Origin: Microbacterium sp. 1.5R
GTDB lineage: Bacteria > Actinomycetota > Actinomycetes > Actinomycetales > Microbacteriaceae
Assembly: GCF_001889265.1 (NCBI RefSeq)
Contig: NZ_CP018151.1
Coordinates: 248,001 to 312,000 of the forward strand
Direction: 5' to 3'
Length of the DNA: 64,000 nt
Shown piece by piece: positions 47,778 to 55,800 of this stretch. Numbering within the stretch: position 1 is the first letter of the stretch; every line of letters starts with the position of its first letter. A model generated the notes under the pieces. The model searched no databases, was not told the origin of the DNA, and worked only from the letters and a program-made list of their open reading frames with translations. Position numbers and translations under genes: made by a program.

Positions 47778-48816
47778 CCTCATAGACTCCCACGGTCGCC
47801 CACGCACGTCGAGCGGCTGCGGCAGTCGCGTCGTCGATGGCGGATGCCGCGGCGAGGGTCGCGTCGGCGAACTCCGTGAAACTCGCAGTGCTCGACAGGC
47901 CGCCGGTGAGCGCGCGGTACCAGACCGTTCCGGCGGTCTCCCAGGCGTTGCCGCCGAGGTCGATCGCGAAGAGGGCGAAGGCCCGGTTGGGGATGCCCGA
48001 GTTGATGTGCACGCCGCCGTTGTCTTCTGTCGTGCGCACGAATCCGCTCATGTGATCGGGCTGCGGGTCTTTGCCGAGCTCGTCGTCGTCGTAGGCCGTG
48101 CCCGGGGCGATCATCGACCGCAGTGCACTGCCCTGCACGGCATCCGTGAAGATCTCCGCCCCGATGAGCCAGGTGGCATCTGCGGCGGTCTGCCCGAGGA
48201 GGTACTGCTCGGTGAGCGCGCCGAAGACATCGGCGATCGACTCGTTCAGCGCGCCGGGCTGACCTTGGTACTCGAGGTTCGCGGTGTACTGCACCACACC
48301 GTGCGCGAGTTCGTGGCCGATCACGGTGGTCGATGAGGTGAAGCCGACGAACACCTCGCCGTCGCCGTCGCCGAACACCATGCGCTCGCCGTCCCAGAAG
48401 GCGTTGTCGTAGTCGATGCCGTAGTGCACGGTGGCGTCGAGAGGGGCGCCGGCGTCGTTGAGCGAGTTGCGCCCGAAGGCGGAGAGCAGCATCTCGAACG
48501 TCGCCCCGAGTCCGTCGAACGCCTCGTTGACCGACGGGTCGGCCACCGGCTCGTCGTCTTCGGCGCGGACGATCGCCCCGGGGAGGTTCTGGGTGTTGCC
48601 GGCGTCGCTGATCGTGCGGTTCGGCGCGTCCGACAGCTCGGCGACCAGGTCTCCGTTCTCGTCGATCGACAGATCGATGCGCGCACGGAACGGCGGTCTG
48701 CCCGCCGTCAGCGTCTGCCGTGCGGCGGCGGCCGCACGGGGATAGCGGCCCGACTCGGCCAGGCGCGCGAGCAGGTAGGACGGAACGACTCCGGGGATCT
48801 CGGTGTGGCTGCTCAT
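47752..48816 (-). CDS. Protealysin-like M4 family metalloprotease
   Basis: 354 aa, the short protealysin type without a signal peptide. The N-terminal propeptide is brief (PGVVPSYLLARLAESG), and the thermolysin motif HELAHGVVQYT holds two Zn ligands and the catalytic Glu, with the third ligand in NESIADVFG; the C-terminal active-site His lies in GGVHINSGIPNRAF. Protealysins act inside or after non-classical release from the cell and are held in check by emfourin, encoded directly downstream. The gene heads the protease-inhibitor operon. Confidence 0.94.
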   Translation of the reverse strand: MSSHTEIPGVVPSYLLARLAESGRYPRAAAAARQTLTAGRPPFRARIDLSIDENGDLVAELSDAPNRTISDAGNTQNLPGAIVRAEDDEPVADPSVNEAFDGLGATFEMLLSAFGRNSLNDAGAPLDATVHYGIDYDNAFWDGERMVFGDGDGEVFVGFTSSTTVIGHELAHGVVQYTANLEYQGQPGALNESIADVFGALTEQYLLGQTAADATWLIGAEIFTDAVQGSALRSMIAPGTAYDDDELGKDPQPDHMSGFVRTTEDNGGVHINSGIPNRAFALFAIDLGGNAWETAGTVWYRALTGGLSSTASFTEFADATLAAASAIDDATAAAARRAWATVGVYEDERVPRVE

Positions 48817-49024
48817 GTTCAGACCCTACGCCGGGGGTCCGACGTTCGGGCGAGGGCTGGCGGGGCCGTGCGGAGTCGCCGTACGTGCGCCTCGGTCGGC
48901 CGGATGCGCCTGCATCGGCCGGATTCCGGGCCTCTGGCCGAGGGAAGCATGTGTCACCGAGCCGGCGCACACGAACGATGTCGGAACGACACGACGATGA
49001 CCGGAAATGGGCCCGACTTGATAT

Positions 49025-49039
49025 TGAGAATCGTTATCA
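49025..49039. promoter_or_regulatory. Zur-type operator
   Basis: TGAGAATCGTTATCA, an imperfect 15-bp palindrome of the TGAnAAT...TTnTCA form bound by zinc-responsive Zur (Fur family). It is 15 bp upstream of the GTG start of the first lipoprotein gene. It is the only stretch of this AT content in the 238-bp region between the divergent genes. Confidence 0.75.
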
Positions 49040-49054
49040 ATAAAGTGGGGTCCT

Positions 49055-50272
49055 GTGACCCCCTCTCCCCGCGCCGGCCGCACTCTCCTGTTCGTGTCAT
49101 TGCTCGCGGCCACGCTGACGGTGACCTCGTGCGCAGCATCCGATGCCCCGGCTCCTGCATCGAGTGCGAGCATTCCGCCGAACGACGGGGTCGACGGCGG
49201 GGGAGCGGCCGAGGTCGCATCGCCGGCTCTCGCGCTCGTCGTCGCCGACGCGGACGGCCAGCTGACCCTGCTCGACCTCGAGACCGAAGAACGCTCGACG
49301 CTCGCAGAGGGGGACGCGGATGCGGATGCCGTGCTCGGCGTCGGCCGCTTCGCCCACGTGATCCATGTCGAGGGAGACCGCACGGTCGTCGACGTGATCG
49401 ACTCCGGCCGCTGGACGGTGCCGCACGGCGACCACTCGCACTCCTTCTTCGGCGACGCGGGGGTGCTCGGAACCATCGATGGAGAGGGCCCTGTCGACAT
49501 CCGAGTCGGTGACAGTGCGACCGCCATCCGCTTCGGCAGCGACGTCGCCCTCATCGACCACGAGAAGCTCGCCGATCTCGACGACGCGCCTCACCTCACA
49601 CTCCCCGTCGACCCGGCCGGACCCGTCATCCCGTTCTCCGGGCACCTCCTCGCCGCCACCGACGAGGCGATCGAGACCCTCGACGCGGAAGGCACCGCGA
49701 CCGGCATCGCCGTGCCCTGCACGAACGCGACCGACGTCGACCTCACCCGTGTCGGCGCCGTCTTCGCGTGCGACGCCGGTGCCGTGCTCGTGACCCGCCA
49801 AGTCGGCGGAGCGCTCGTCGCCGAGTCGATCCCCTACCCCGCGGGCGCCGTCGCGGCTCCGGTTCTCGCCGGACGCGCGGACCGCCCGGATCTCGCAGGC
49901 GTCGCCGGCGACAGAGGCGCCTGGCTGCTCGACTCCCGGGCCCGCGAATGGATGCTGCTCGCCGCGGAGACCCCGCTGCTGCGCGCCGCGGCCATCGGCG
50001 ACGACGACAGCCGCACCGTCGTGATCGCGGCGGACGGCACCGTGCGAGTGCTGGCCGCCGACGGCTCGGAACTCGTCCGGACGAGCGCCCTGCTCGCCGC
50101 ATCCGTCGCGGACCCTGCCCTGCGCGACCTCGTGCACCTCGTCATCGACGCCGATCACGCGTACGTCTCCGACCCGGCCACAGGCGCGGTGCACGAGATC
50201 GACCACGGCGACGGCACCGTCACCCGCACTTTCGACGGCCTCGATCCGCAGTACCTCCAGCTCGTCGGCTGA
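49055..50272 (+). CDS. Zur-regulated lipoprotein, beta-propeller-like, AztD-related
   Basis: 405 aa from GTG 49055. The signal peptide ends in a lipobox (TLTVTSCAAS), so it is membrane anchored by lipid. The rest is a repeated beta-structure with motifs such as ALALVVADADGQLTLLDLET, HVIHVEGDRTVVDVI, and TVPHGDHSHSFFGDAG, where the HGDHSHS cluster is a good metal site. The architecture and context match the zinc chaperone AztD and its paralogue next door. No AztABC transporter gene is in the window. It probably binds zinc outside the membrane under zinc starvation. Confidence 0.75.
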   Translation: MTPSPRAGRTLLFVSLLAATLTVTSCAASDAPAPASSASIPPNDGVDGGGAAEVASPALALVVADADGQLTLLDLETEERSTLAEGDADADAVLGVGRFAHVIHVEGDRTVVDVIDSGRWTVPHGDHSHSFFGDAGVLGTIDGEGPVDIRVGDSATAIRFGSDVALIDHEKLADLDDAPHLTLPVDPAGPVIPFSGHLLAATDEAIETLDAEGTATGIAVPCTNATDVDLTRVGAVFACDAGAVLVTRQVGGALVAESIPYPAGAVAAPVLAGRADRPDLAGVAGDRGAWLLDSRAREWMLLAAETPLLRAAAIGDDDSRTVVIAADGTVRVLAADGSELVRTSALLAASVADPALRDLVHLVIDADHAYVSDPATGAVHEIDHGDGTVTRTFDGLDPQYLQLVG

Positions 50273-50339
50273 CACCGGACTCATCGACGGCATCCGTCGT
50301 CACGCGCACCCGCGCACCCCCCAGAAGAAGGAGACACCC

Positions 50340-51545
50340 ATGCATCGACCCGCCCGCAGCCGCCTCGCGGCCGGCGCGATCGCCACGCTCGCCGTGGTCG
50401 CACTCGCCGGATGCGCGACCGCCGCGCCCTCGGCATCCGGAAAGCCCGAGTCGTCGTCGGACCACGAAGGCGACACCAGAGTCGCCATCGCCTATGACGG
50501 CGGCATCACCGTGCTCGACGGCGAGACCCTCGAGACCGTCGACTCCGCCGAGCTGGACGGCTTCCTGCGCGTCAACCCGGCCGGCGACCACGACGGACAC
50601 GTCTTCGTCACCGCGGCCGACGGATTCCACGTGCTCGACACCGGCCTCGCCTCGGACACCGTTGAGTTCACCGGCGAGATCTTCGACGCCGTCACCCCGG
50701 GCCACGCCACCCCGCATGCCGGGCGCACTGCTCTGTTCGACGACGGCACCGGAGACGTGACGCTCTTCGACACGGATGCCGTCGGCACCGGCACCCTGCC
50801 GGACTCGCGCACCGTCGCATCGGAGGCCGCTCATCACGGAGTCGCGATCGAGCTGTCCGACGGCACGCTGCTGTCGACCATCGGCACGTCGGAGTCGCGC
50901 AGCGGCGCCCGCCTGCTCGCGGAGGACGGCGGCGAGCTCGCCCGTAACGAGCAGTGCCCCGGGGTGCACGGCGAAGGTGCGCTCAAGGGCGAGACCATCG
51001 TGTTCGGCTGCGAAGACGGCGTGCTGGTGTTCGCCGACGGAGCGTTCACCAAGCTCGAGGCGCCTGACGACTTCGGTCGCTCGGGCAACGCGTACGTGAC
51101 CGAGACGAGTGCGATCGCCGCCCTGGACTACAAGTCCGACCCCGATCAGGAGGGCTACCTGCTGTCGCAGCTCGCGCTCGTCGACACCGACGCGCAGAGC
51201 CTGTCGGTGGTCGACCTCCCGGAGGGCGTCGAGTACACGTGGCGCGGAGTCGGCCGCGACGGGCACGACAACATCATCGTGCTCGCATCCGACGGCACCC
51301 TGAACCTGCTCGACGAGACCGGCGCGGTGGTCGACTCGTGGGATGTCATCGAGCCGTGGGAGAGCCCCGACGAATGGCAGCAGCCGCACCCGGGACTCCG
51401 CGTGGTCGGCGACGTCGCCTACGTGACCGAGCCGGCAGAGAACCGCATCGTCGCCGTCGATCTGCACACCGGCGAGGTCGCGGCCGAGGCGACGCTCGAC
51501 GTCGTGCCCGGCGAGTTCGTCGTGGTCGGCGCCGCCGGCCACTGA
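50340..51545 (+). CDS. AztD-like zinc metallochaperone lipoprotein
   Basis: 401 aa with a signal peptide ending LAGCATAAP (lipobox) from ATG 50340. The beta-propeller-like repeats (VFVTAADGFHVLDTGLASDT, TPHAGRTALFDDGTGDVTLF, AAHHGVAIELSDGTLLSTIG) and Cys/His motifs (NEQCPGVHGEG, IVFGCEDGVLVF) match AztD of the zinc ABC importer AztABC, which carries zinc to the AztC binding protein. It is 67 bp after the preceding lipoprotein and probably in the same Zur operon. The partner transporter must be elsewhere. Confidence 0.82.
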   Translation: MHRPARSRLAAGAIATLAVVALAGCATAAPSASGKPESSSDHEGDTRVAIAYDGGITVLDGETLETVDSAELDGFLRVNPAGDHDGHVFVTAADGFHVLDTGLASDTVEFTGEIFDAVTPGHATPHAGRTALFDDGTGDVTLFDTDAVGTGTLPDSRTVASEAAHHGVAIELSDGTLLSTIGTSESRSGARLLAEDGGELARNEQCPGVHGEGALKGETIVFGCEDGVLVFADGAFTKLEAPDDFGRSGNAYVTETSAIAALDYKSDPDQEGYLLSQLALVDTDAQSLSVVDLPEGVEYTWRGVGRDGHDNIIVLASDGTLNLLDETGAVVDSWDVIEPWESPDEWQQPHPGLRVVGDVAYVTEPAENRIVAVDLHTGEVAAEATLDVVPGEFVVVGAAGH

Positions 51546-51561
51546 CCGGCGCGAGGTACCG

Positions 51562-51659
51562 CTCCACAACTCCGGAGATCCACGTGGCTCTCGTTCCCCG
51601 TTGTGCGCCGTTCCGGGGAGCGCGAACCCGGTGGTGCGCGCGTCTCCGGAGTTGTGGAG
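51562..51659. repeat. Palindromic repeat family 2, copy 2
   Basis: Perfect 17-bp inverted repeats, CTCCACAACTCCGGAGA (51562-51578) and its complement (51643-51659), around a 64-bp loop that contains GCCGTTCCGG as in copy 1 at 44369. It lies between the AztD-like gene and the zinc-knuckle SDR gene and ends 55 bp before the latter's promoter. Confidence 0.7.
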
Positions 51660-51726
51660 GTCGAGCCCCGGCGCCCCGCCCGCGCTCCCAGGAAGACACC
51701 CCGAGAAGTCGCGTAAAATCGGCACA

Positions 51727-53244
51727 ATGACCGATGCACCCGACGCCGCCTCCGACCTGGGTGCCGGTATCGACCCCGAGGATCTCGCCACCACCCTGCG
51801 AGTCCTGTCGGAGCTGCACCAGATCGACAACGAGCACCCCGACTTCGTGGCCGTGCGTCATGCGACGGCGGCGATGTTCAAGGCGGTCAAGCGCGTGCGT
51901 CGCAAGGAGATCCGCGACGCGATCGCCGACGCCGACAAGGCGGTCGTCGCCCGCACGGCGACCGGCGCTCCCGACCGCATCGACGATGAGACGCGCGGGC
52001 ACGACCTCGCCACCAGCGTCGTCGACGCCCCGATCGCCGGCGAGCTGCTCAAGCCGCGCAACTGCTACATCTGCAAGCAGCCCTACACGGTGGTCGACGC
52101 GTTCTATCACCAGCTCTGCCCGGACTGCGCCCGCTTCAGTCACGGCAAGCGAAACGCCCGCACCGATCTGACCGGCAAGCGCGCGCTTCTGACCGGCGGC
52201 CGCGCGAAGATCGGCATGCACATCGCCCTGCGACTGCTGCGCGACGGCGCGCACACGACGATCACCACACGATTCCCCCGCGACGCGGTTCGTCGGTTCT
52301 CGGCGCTGCCGGACTCGGCCGACTGGCTGCACCGCCTGCGCGTGGTCGGCATCGACCTGCGCGACCCCGCTCAGGTGATCGGCCTCGCCGACTCTGTCGC
52401 GGCTCAGGGGCCGCTCGACATCCTGATCAACAACGCCGCGCAGACGGTGCGACGCTCACCGGGGTCATACTCTCTCCTGGCGGATGCCGAGCTGCAGCCG
52501 CTTCCCGACGGACCGCTGCCCGAGATGGAGACGTTCGGACACACCGCCGATCCGCATCCGCAGGCGCTGCAGGCTTCGGTCGATGCGCATCCGCTGCTGT
52601 CCGTCGCGGCGCTCGGCGGCACCGTCGCCGAGCAGGGCGGCCAGGCGCTGACAGCCGAAGACCTCGCACGACTCGCGATGGCCCCCGGATCGTCGTCGCT
52701 CGAGAAGCACGCCGACGGCACCGCCATCGACGCAGGCGGACTCGTGCCCGACGTCAACCGCACGAACAGCTGGGTGCAGTCGATCGATCAGGTCGATCCG
52801 CTCGAGATGCTCGAGGTGCAGCTGGCCAACACGACGGCGCCGTTCCTGTTGATCAGTCGCCTGCGCGCCTCGATGGCGGCCTCGTCGGCGAACCGCAAGT
52901 ACGTGGTCAACGTCTCGGCGATGGAGGGGCAGTTCTCGCGCCGGTACAAGGGTCCCGGTCACCCGCACACGAACATGGCCAAGGCGGCGCTGAACATGCT
53001 GACGCGCACGAGCGCCGGCGAGATGCTCGAGACCGACGGCATCCTCATGACCGCCGTCGACACCGGTTGGATCACCGACGAGCGCCCCCACTTCACCAAG
53101 GTGCGCCTGGCCGAGGAGGGCTTCCACGCCCCGCTCGACCTCGTTGACGGAGCGGCCCGCGTGTACGACCCGATCGTGCGCGGCGAGGCCGGCGAAGACA
53201 TCCACGGCGTGTTCCTGAAGGACTACGAGCCCAGCCCCTGGTGA
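51727..53244 (+). CDS. SDR-fold oxidoreductase with N-terminal zinc-knuckle segment
   Basis: 505 aa from ATG 51727; TAAAAT (51714-51719) lies 7 bp upstream, so transcription is probably leaderless. Residues ~115-145 hold two CxxC pairs (CYICKQ and CPDCARF), suggesting a structural zinc. The Rossmann domain starts LLTGGRAKIGMHIALRLLRD and has NNAAQTVRR and NVSAMEGQFS. The YxxxK motif is changed to TNMAK (Tyr to Thr), with Lys kept. It is a single-copy-type actinobacterial family of unknown substrate. A repeat (family 1) follows the gene. Confidence 0.85.
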   Translation: MTDAPDAASDLGAGIDPEDLATTLRVLSELHQIDNEHPDFVAVRHATAAMFKAVKRVRRKEIRDAIADADKAVVARTATGAPDRIDDETRGHDLATSVVDAPIAGELLKPRNCYICKQPYTVVDAFYHQLCPDCARFSHGKRNARTDLTGKRALLTGGRAKIGMHIALRLLRDGAHTTITTRFPRDAVRRFSALPDSADWLHRLRVVGIDLRDPAQVIGLADSVAAQGPLDILINNAAQTVRRSPGSYSLLADAELQPLPDGPLPEMETFGHTADPHPQALQASVDAHPLLSVAALGGTVAEQGGQALTAEDLARLAMAPGSSSLEKHADGTAIDAGGLVPDVNRTNSWVQSIDQVDPLEMLEVQLANTTAPFLLISRLRASMAASSANRKYVVNVSAMEGQFSRRYKGPGHPHTNMAKAALNMLTRTSAGEMLETDGILMTAVDTGWITDERPHFTKVRLAEEGFHAPLDLVDGAARVYDPIVRGEAGEDIHGVFLKDYEPSPW

Positions 53245-53294
53245 GTCGGCGGCCTCTGAGCTGCGGGCTGCCGTGACTGCACCGCCGGACCCAT

Positions 53295-53374
53295 GCCGTC
53301 TGCAGGATGGGATCCCGTCTGCAGGAGGGGACGGGGAATCTGGTCCTGCGTCCGTGCTTCGGTCCTGCGAACGG
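53295..53374. repeat. Palindromic repeat family 1, copy B
   Basis: Left arm CCGTCTGCAGGA occurs twice (53295-53307 and 53314-53326) and pairs with TCCTGCGAACGG near 53363-53374. The right half TCTGGTCCTGCGTCCGTGCT aligns with copies A and C. It lies between convergent genes (SDR and HxlR). Confidence 0.65.
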
Positions 53375-53408
53375 TGTGCTGGTCGCCACCCTGGGCCGCG
53401 CGCGACGG

Positions 53409-53747
53409 TCAGTGCGAGCGGATCTCGAGGTTCTCGGACGCCCAGGTGCCGAGCTGATCGAGGATGGGCAGCAGCCCACGTCCGCTGTCGGTCAGTGAGT
53501 ACGAGACCGTGACAGGCGGACCGGCGTCGACCGCGCGGGCCACGAGCCCGGCCTCGGCGAGCTCTGCCAGCCGGTCGGAGAGCACGGTGTCGCTGATGCC
53601 GGACACCCCGCGGCGCAGCGCGACGAACGTCGAAGGACCGCCGCCGAGCGACGAGACGATCATGCCGTTCCAGCGTTTGCCGAGCACACTGAAGGCCAGT
53701 GTGACGGCGGCGTCGCAGACGTGACGCTCTTCGTCGATCTCGGCCAT
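53409..53747 (-). CDS. HxlR family transcriptional regulator
   Basis: 112 aa. The winged helix reads TLAFSVLGKRWNGMIVSSLG, then LRRGVSGISDTVLSDRLAEL, then AEAGLVARAVDAGPPVTVSY, with the HxlR-specific C-terminal helix (LPILDQLGTWASENL). The single N-terminal cysteine (HVCDAA) is a feature of redox- or electrophile-sensing members such as HypR and YodB. It is divergent from an azoreductase-like gene across direct repeats, so it likely represses it until quinone or aldehyde stress. Confidence 0.91.
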   Translation of the reverse strand: MAEIDEERHVCDAAVTLAFSVLGKRWNGMIVSSLGGGPSTFVALRRGVSGISDTVLSDRLAELAEAGLVARAVDAGPPVTVSYSLTDSGRGLLPILDQLGTWASENLEIRSH

Positions 53748-53777
53748 GCGCCCATCATACCTGTGCTACGTTAACGC

Positions 53778-53812
53778 GAGTCGCTAAGAAAAACAGAGTC
53801 ACTACGAAAAAC
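53778..53812. promoter_or_regulatory. Direct-repeat operator between hxlR and the azoreductase gene
   Basis: GAGTCGCTAAGAAAAAC (53778-53794) and GAGTCACTACGAAAAAC (53796-53812) are 17-bp direct repeats, offset 18 bp, differing at two positions, just upstream of the azoreductase start. They are the likely HxlR binding sites. Confidence 0.65.
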
Positions 53813-53826
53813 GAAAGGCACTTCTC

Positions 53827-54483
53827 ATGTCCCTGTTCCGCCTGGATGCCAGCATCCTGCCCGCGTCGTCCGCCAGCCGTTCGCTCGCCGACCTCGTCGA
53901 AGCCGAGTGGACCGCCTCGCACCCGGACTCCACGGTCACCCGCCGCGACCTCGCCGCCGACCCCGTGCCCGCGACGGCATGGGCGGATGCCGTGACCGGC
54001 GGATTCGTCGACGACGCCGAGCGCACCGACGCTCAGCGCGCAGCGCGCGCCCTCGCCACCACCTTCGCCGACGAGCTGATCGGCGCCGACGCGCTGCTCT
54101 TCGCCGTGCCGCTCTACAACTACGGCGTCTCGCAGCACTTCAAGACCTGGTTCGACCTGGCCTACACCGACCCGCGCATCGACCCGCAGGGCACCGCATT
54201 GCGCGGCAAGCCGGCGACCCTCGTCACCGTGCTCGGCGGCAACTACGCCCCCGGAACGCCCAAGGAGGGCTGGGACCACTCCACCGGATGGCTGCGCCGC
54301 GTGCTCGAGGACGTCTGGGGCCTCGACCTGCGCATCGTCGAGCGTCCGTTCACCCTGGTCGGCGTGAACCCCGCTCTCGACGCCTTCGCCGACACCGCCC
54401 GCGAGCTCAAGGAGAACGCCGAGGAGTCGGCGCGCACGTACGGCCGCGAGCTCGCCGCACTGCGGGGCGACCAGGTCGCCTGA
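53827..54483 (+). CDS. FMN-dependent NADH-azoreductase-like protein
   Basis: 218 aa flavodoxin-like fold. The FMN phosphate loop reads LDASILPASSASRSLADLVE (AzoR type), and LLFAVPLYNYGVSQHFKTWF is the conserved P-x-YNF/Y-G-x-P/S-x-x-LK-like segment of AzoR. It reduces quinones, azo and nitro compounds with NAD(P)H. It is divergent from the HxlR regulator, which matches known HypR/YodB-azoreductase pairs. AAAGG precedes ATG 53827. Confidence 0.88.
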   Translation: MSLFRLDASILPASSASRSLADLVEAEWTASHPDSTVTRRDLAADPVPATAWADAVTGGFVDDAERTDAQRAARALATTFADELIGADALLFAVPLYNYGVSQHFKTWFDLAYTDPRIDPQGTALRGKPATLVTVLGGNYAPGTPKEGWDHSTGWLRRVLEDVWGLDLRIVERPFTLVGVNPALDAFADTARELKENAEESARTYGRELAALRGDQVA

Positions 54484-54546
54484 CCCGGCATCCTGAGCGG
54501 TCCCGCCCCTCCAGGCATCCCGTCTGGTCCCGCCCCTCCAGGCGTC

Positions 54547-54626
54547 CCGTCTGCAGGATCAGGGCACGGATGCAAGGCCAGAACACGGTTTCTGGTCCTG
54601 CATCCGTGCCTCGGTCCTGCAGACGG
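54547..54626. repeat. Palindromic repeat family 1, copy C
   Basis: Outer 12-bp perfect arms CCGTCTGCAGGA (54547-54558) and TCCTGCAGACGG (54615-54626) enclose an inner 19-bp stem with two mismatches (54565-54583 with 54590-54608). It is between convergent genes (azoreductase and VanS-like kinase), as copies A and B are. Confidence 0.8.
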
Positions 54627-54681
54627 CACAGGAACCGGACCTCCGGGCAGGACCCGGACCTCCAGACGACCGACCGCCGCC

Positions 54682-55800
54682 TCAGGCGAGCGGCCGGGGG
54701 AACGGATGCGGCAGCCACACCGTCACGTTCAGACCCCCGCCATGCCGAGCGGTGAGCACGAGGGATCCGTCATGCGCCTGGGCGATGCGCTGCACGATGG
54801 CGAGGCCCAGGCCGACACCGCCGTGATCCTCGCCGCGCGTGCGGTCGGCACCTCTCTGGAACGGTTCCGCGAGCGTCGCGACGAGATGGGCGGGCAGCAC
54901 GTCGCTCGTGTTCTCGACCACCAACGCCACAGCCTGCGGCAGAACATGCGTCCGCACGATGACCGTGCCGCCCGCGGGCAGGTTGTGAACGATCGCGTTG
55001 TGCACCAGGTTCGTGATCAGCTGCTGGAGCAGGGCGGGGGATCCGAGCACGTTCGCGGTGTCACCGCCGACGTCGATGGACACACCACGTCGCTCGGCCG
55101 ACGGCAGAAGCGTCTCGGTCGACTCCTCGGCGAGCAGTGACAGGTCGACCGGCTCGCGGGTGAACGCGCGGCGCTCGGCACGGCTCAGCATCAGCAGGGC
55201 CTCGGTCAGCTCGATCGCGCGCGCATTGACCTCGTGCAGTCGGTCGATCAGCGCGTCGACGTCGCGGTCGGGGTCGTTGCGGGCGACCTCCAGCATCGCC
55301 TGCGAGATCGCGAGCGGGGTACGCAGCTCGTGCGAGGCGTTGGCGGCGAACCGCTGCTGCTCGCCCATGTGCGCCTCGAGCTGCTCGAGCATCGAGTCGA
55401 AGACATCGGCCAGATCACGGAACTCGTCGCGCGGTCCCTCGAGGGCGACCCGGTGCGACAGCGACCCCTGCGCGGCGAGCTGCGCTGCCCGTCCGATGCG
55501 GTCGAGGGGGGCCAGCATCCGTCCGGCGATGATCCATCCGCCGCCGATTCCGATCGCGAGCAGCACGAGCATCATCACGATCGCAGCCGGAATGAATGCG
55601 CGGATCAGGTCCGAGCGGTTCGGCACGAAGCGGTCGGCGATGATCGCGGCATCCGGTACATACCGCAGCAGGTATACGGCGACGGCCGCGAGCAGACCGA
55701 TGCCTGACACGACCACGACGCCCGCATAGCTCAGCGTGAGCTTCCAGCGGGCGCTCATGCCTCGGCGCCTCACGGGCCGAACGGGATCAGCCATCGGCAT
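54682..55800 (-). CDS. Sensor histidine kinase (VanS-like)
   Basis: 372 aa. Two transmembrane segments (WKLTLSYAGVVVVSGIGLLA and IPAAIVMMLVLLAIGIGGGW) flank a short ~30-residue extracytoplasmic loop, followed by HAMP, the H-box FAANASHELRTPLAISQAML, N-box LITNLVHNAIVH, and G-box EDHGGVGLGLAIVQRI. Short-loop kinases beside D-Ala metabolism genes are typical of the VanS group that senses glycopeptides or their effects. Its start overlaps the VanR-like gene by 14 bp. It faces away from the vanY-alr-ddl operon. Confidence 0.88.
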   Translation of the reverse strand: MPMADPVRPVRRRGMSARWKLTLSYAGVVVVSGIGLLAAVAVYLLRYVPDAAIIADRFVPNRSDLIRAFIPAAIVMMLVLLAIGIGGGWIIAGRMLAPLDRIGRAAQLAAQGSLSHRVALEGPRDEFRDLADVFDSMLEQLEAHMGEQQRFAANASHELRTPLAISQAMLEVARNDPDRDVDALIDRLHEVNARAIELTEALLMLSRAERRAFTREPVDLSLLAEESTETLLPSAERRGVSIDVGGDTANVLGSPALLQQLITNLVHNAIVHNLPAGGTVIVRTHVLPQAVALVVENTSDVLPAHLVATLAEPFQRGADRTRGEDHGGVGLGLAIVQRIAQAHDGSLVLTARHGGGLNVTVWLPHPFPRPLA

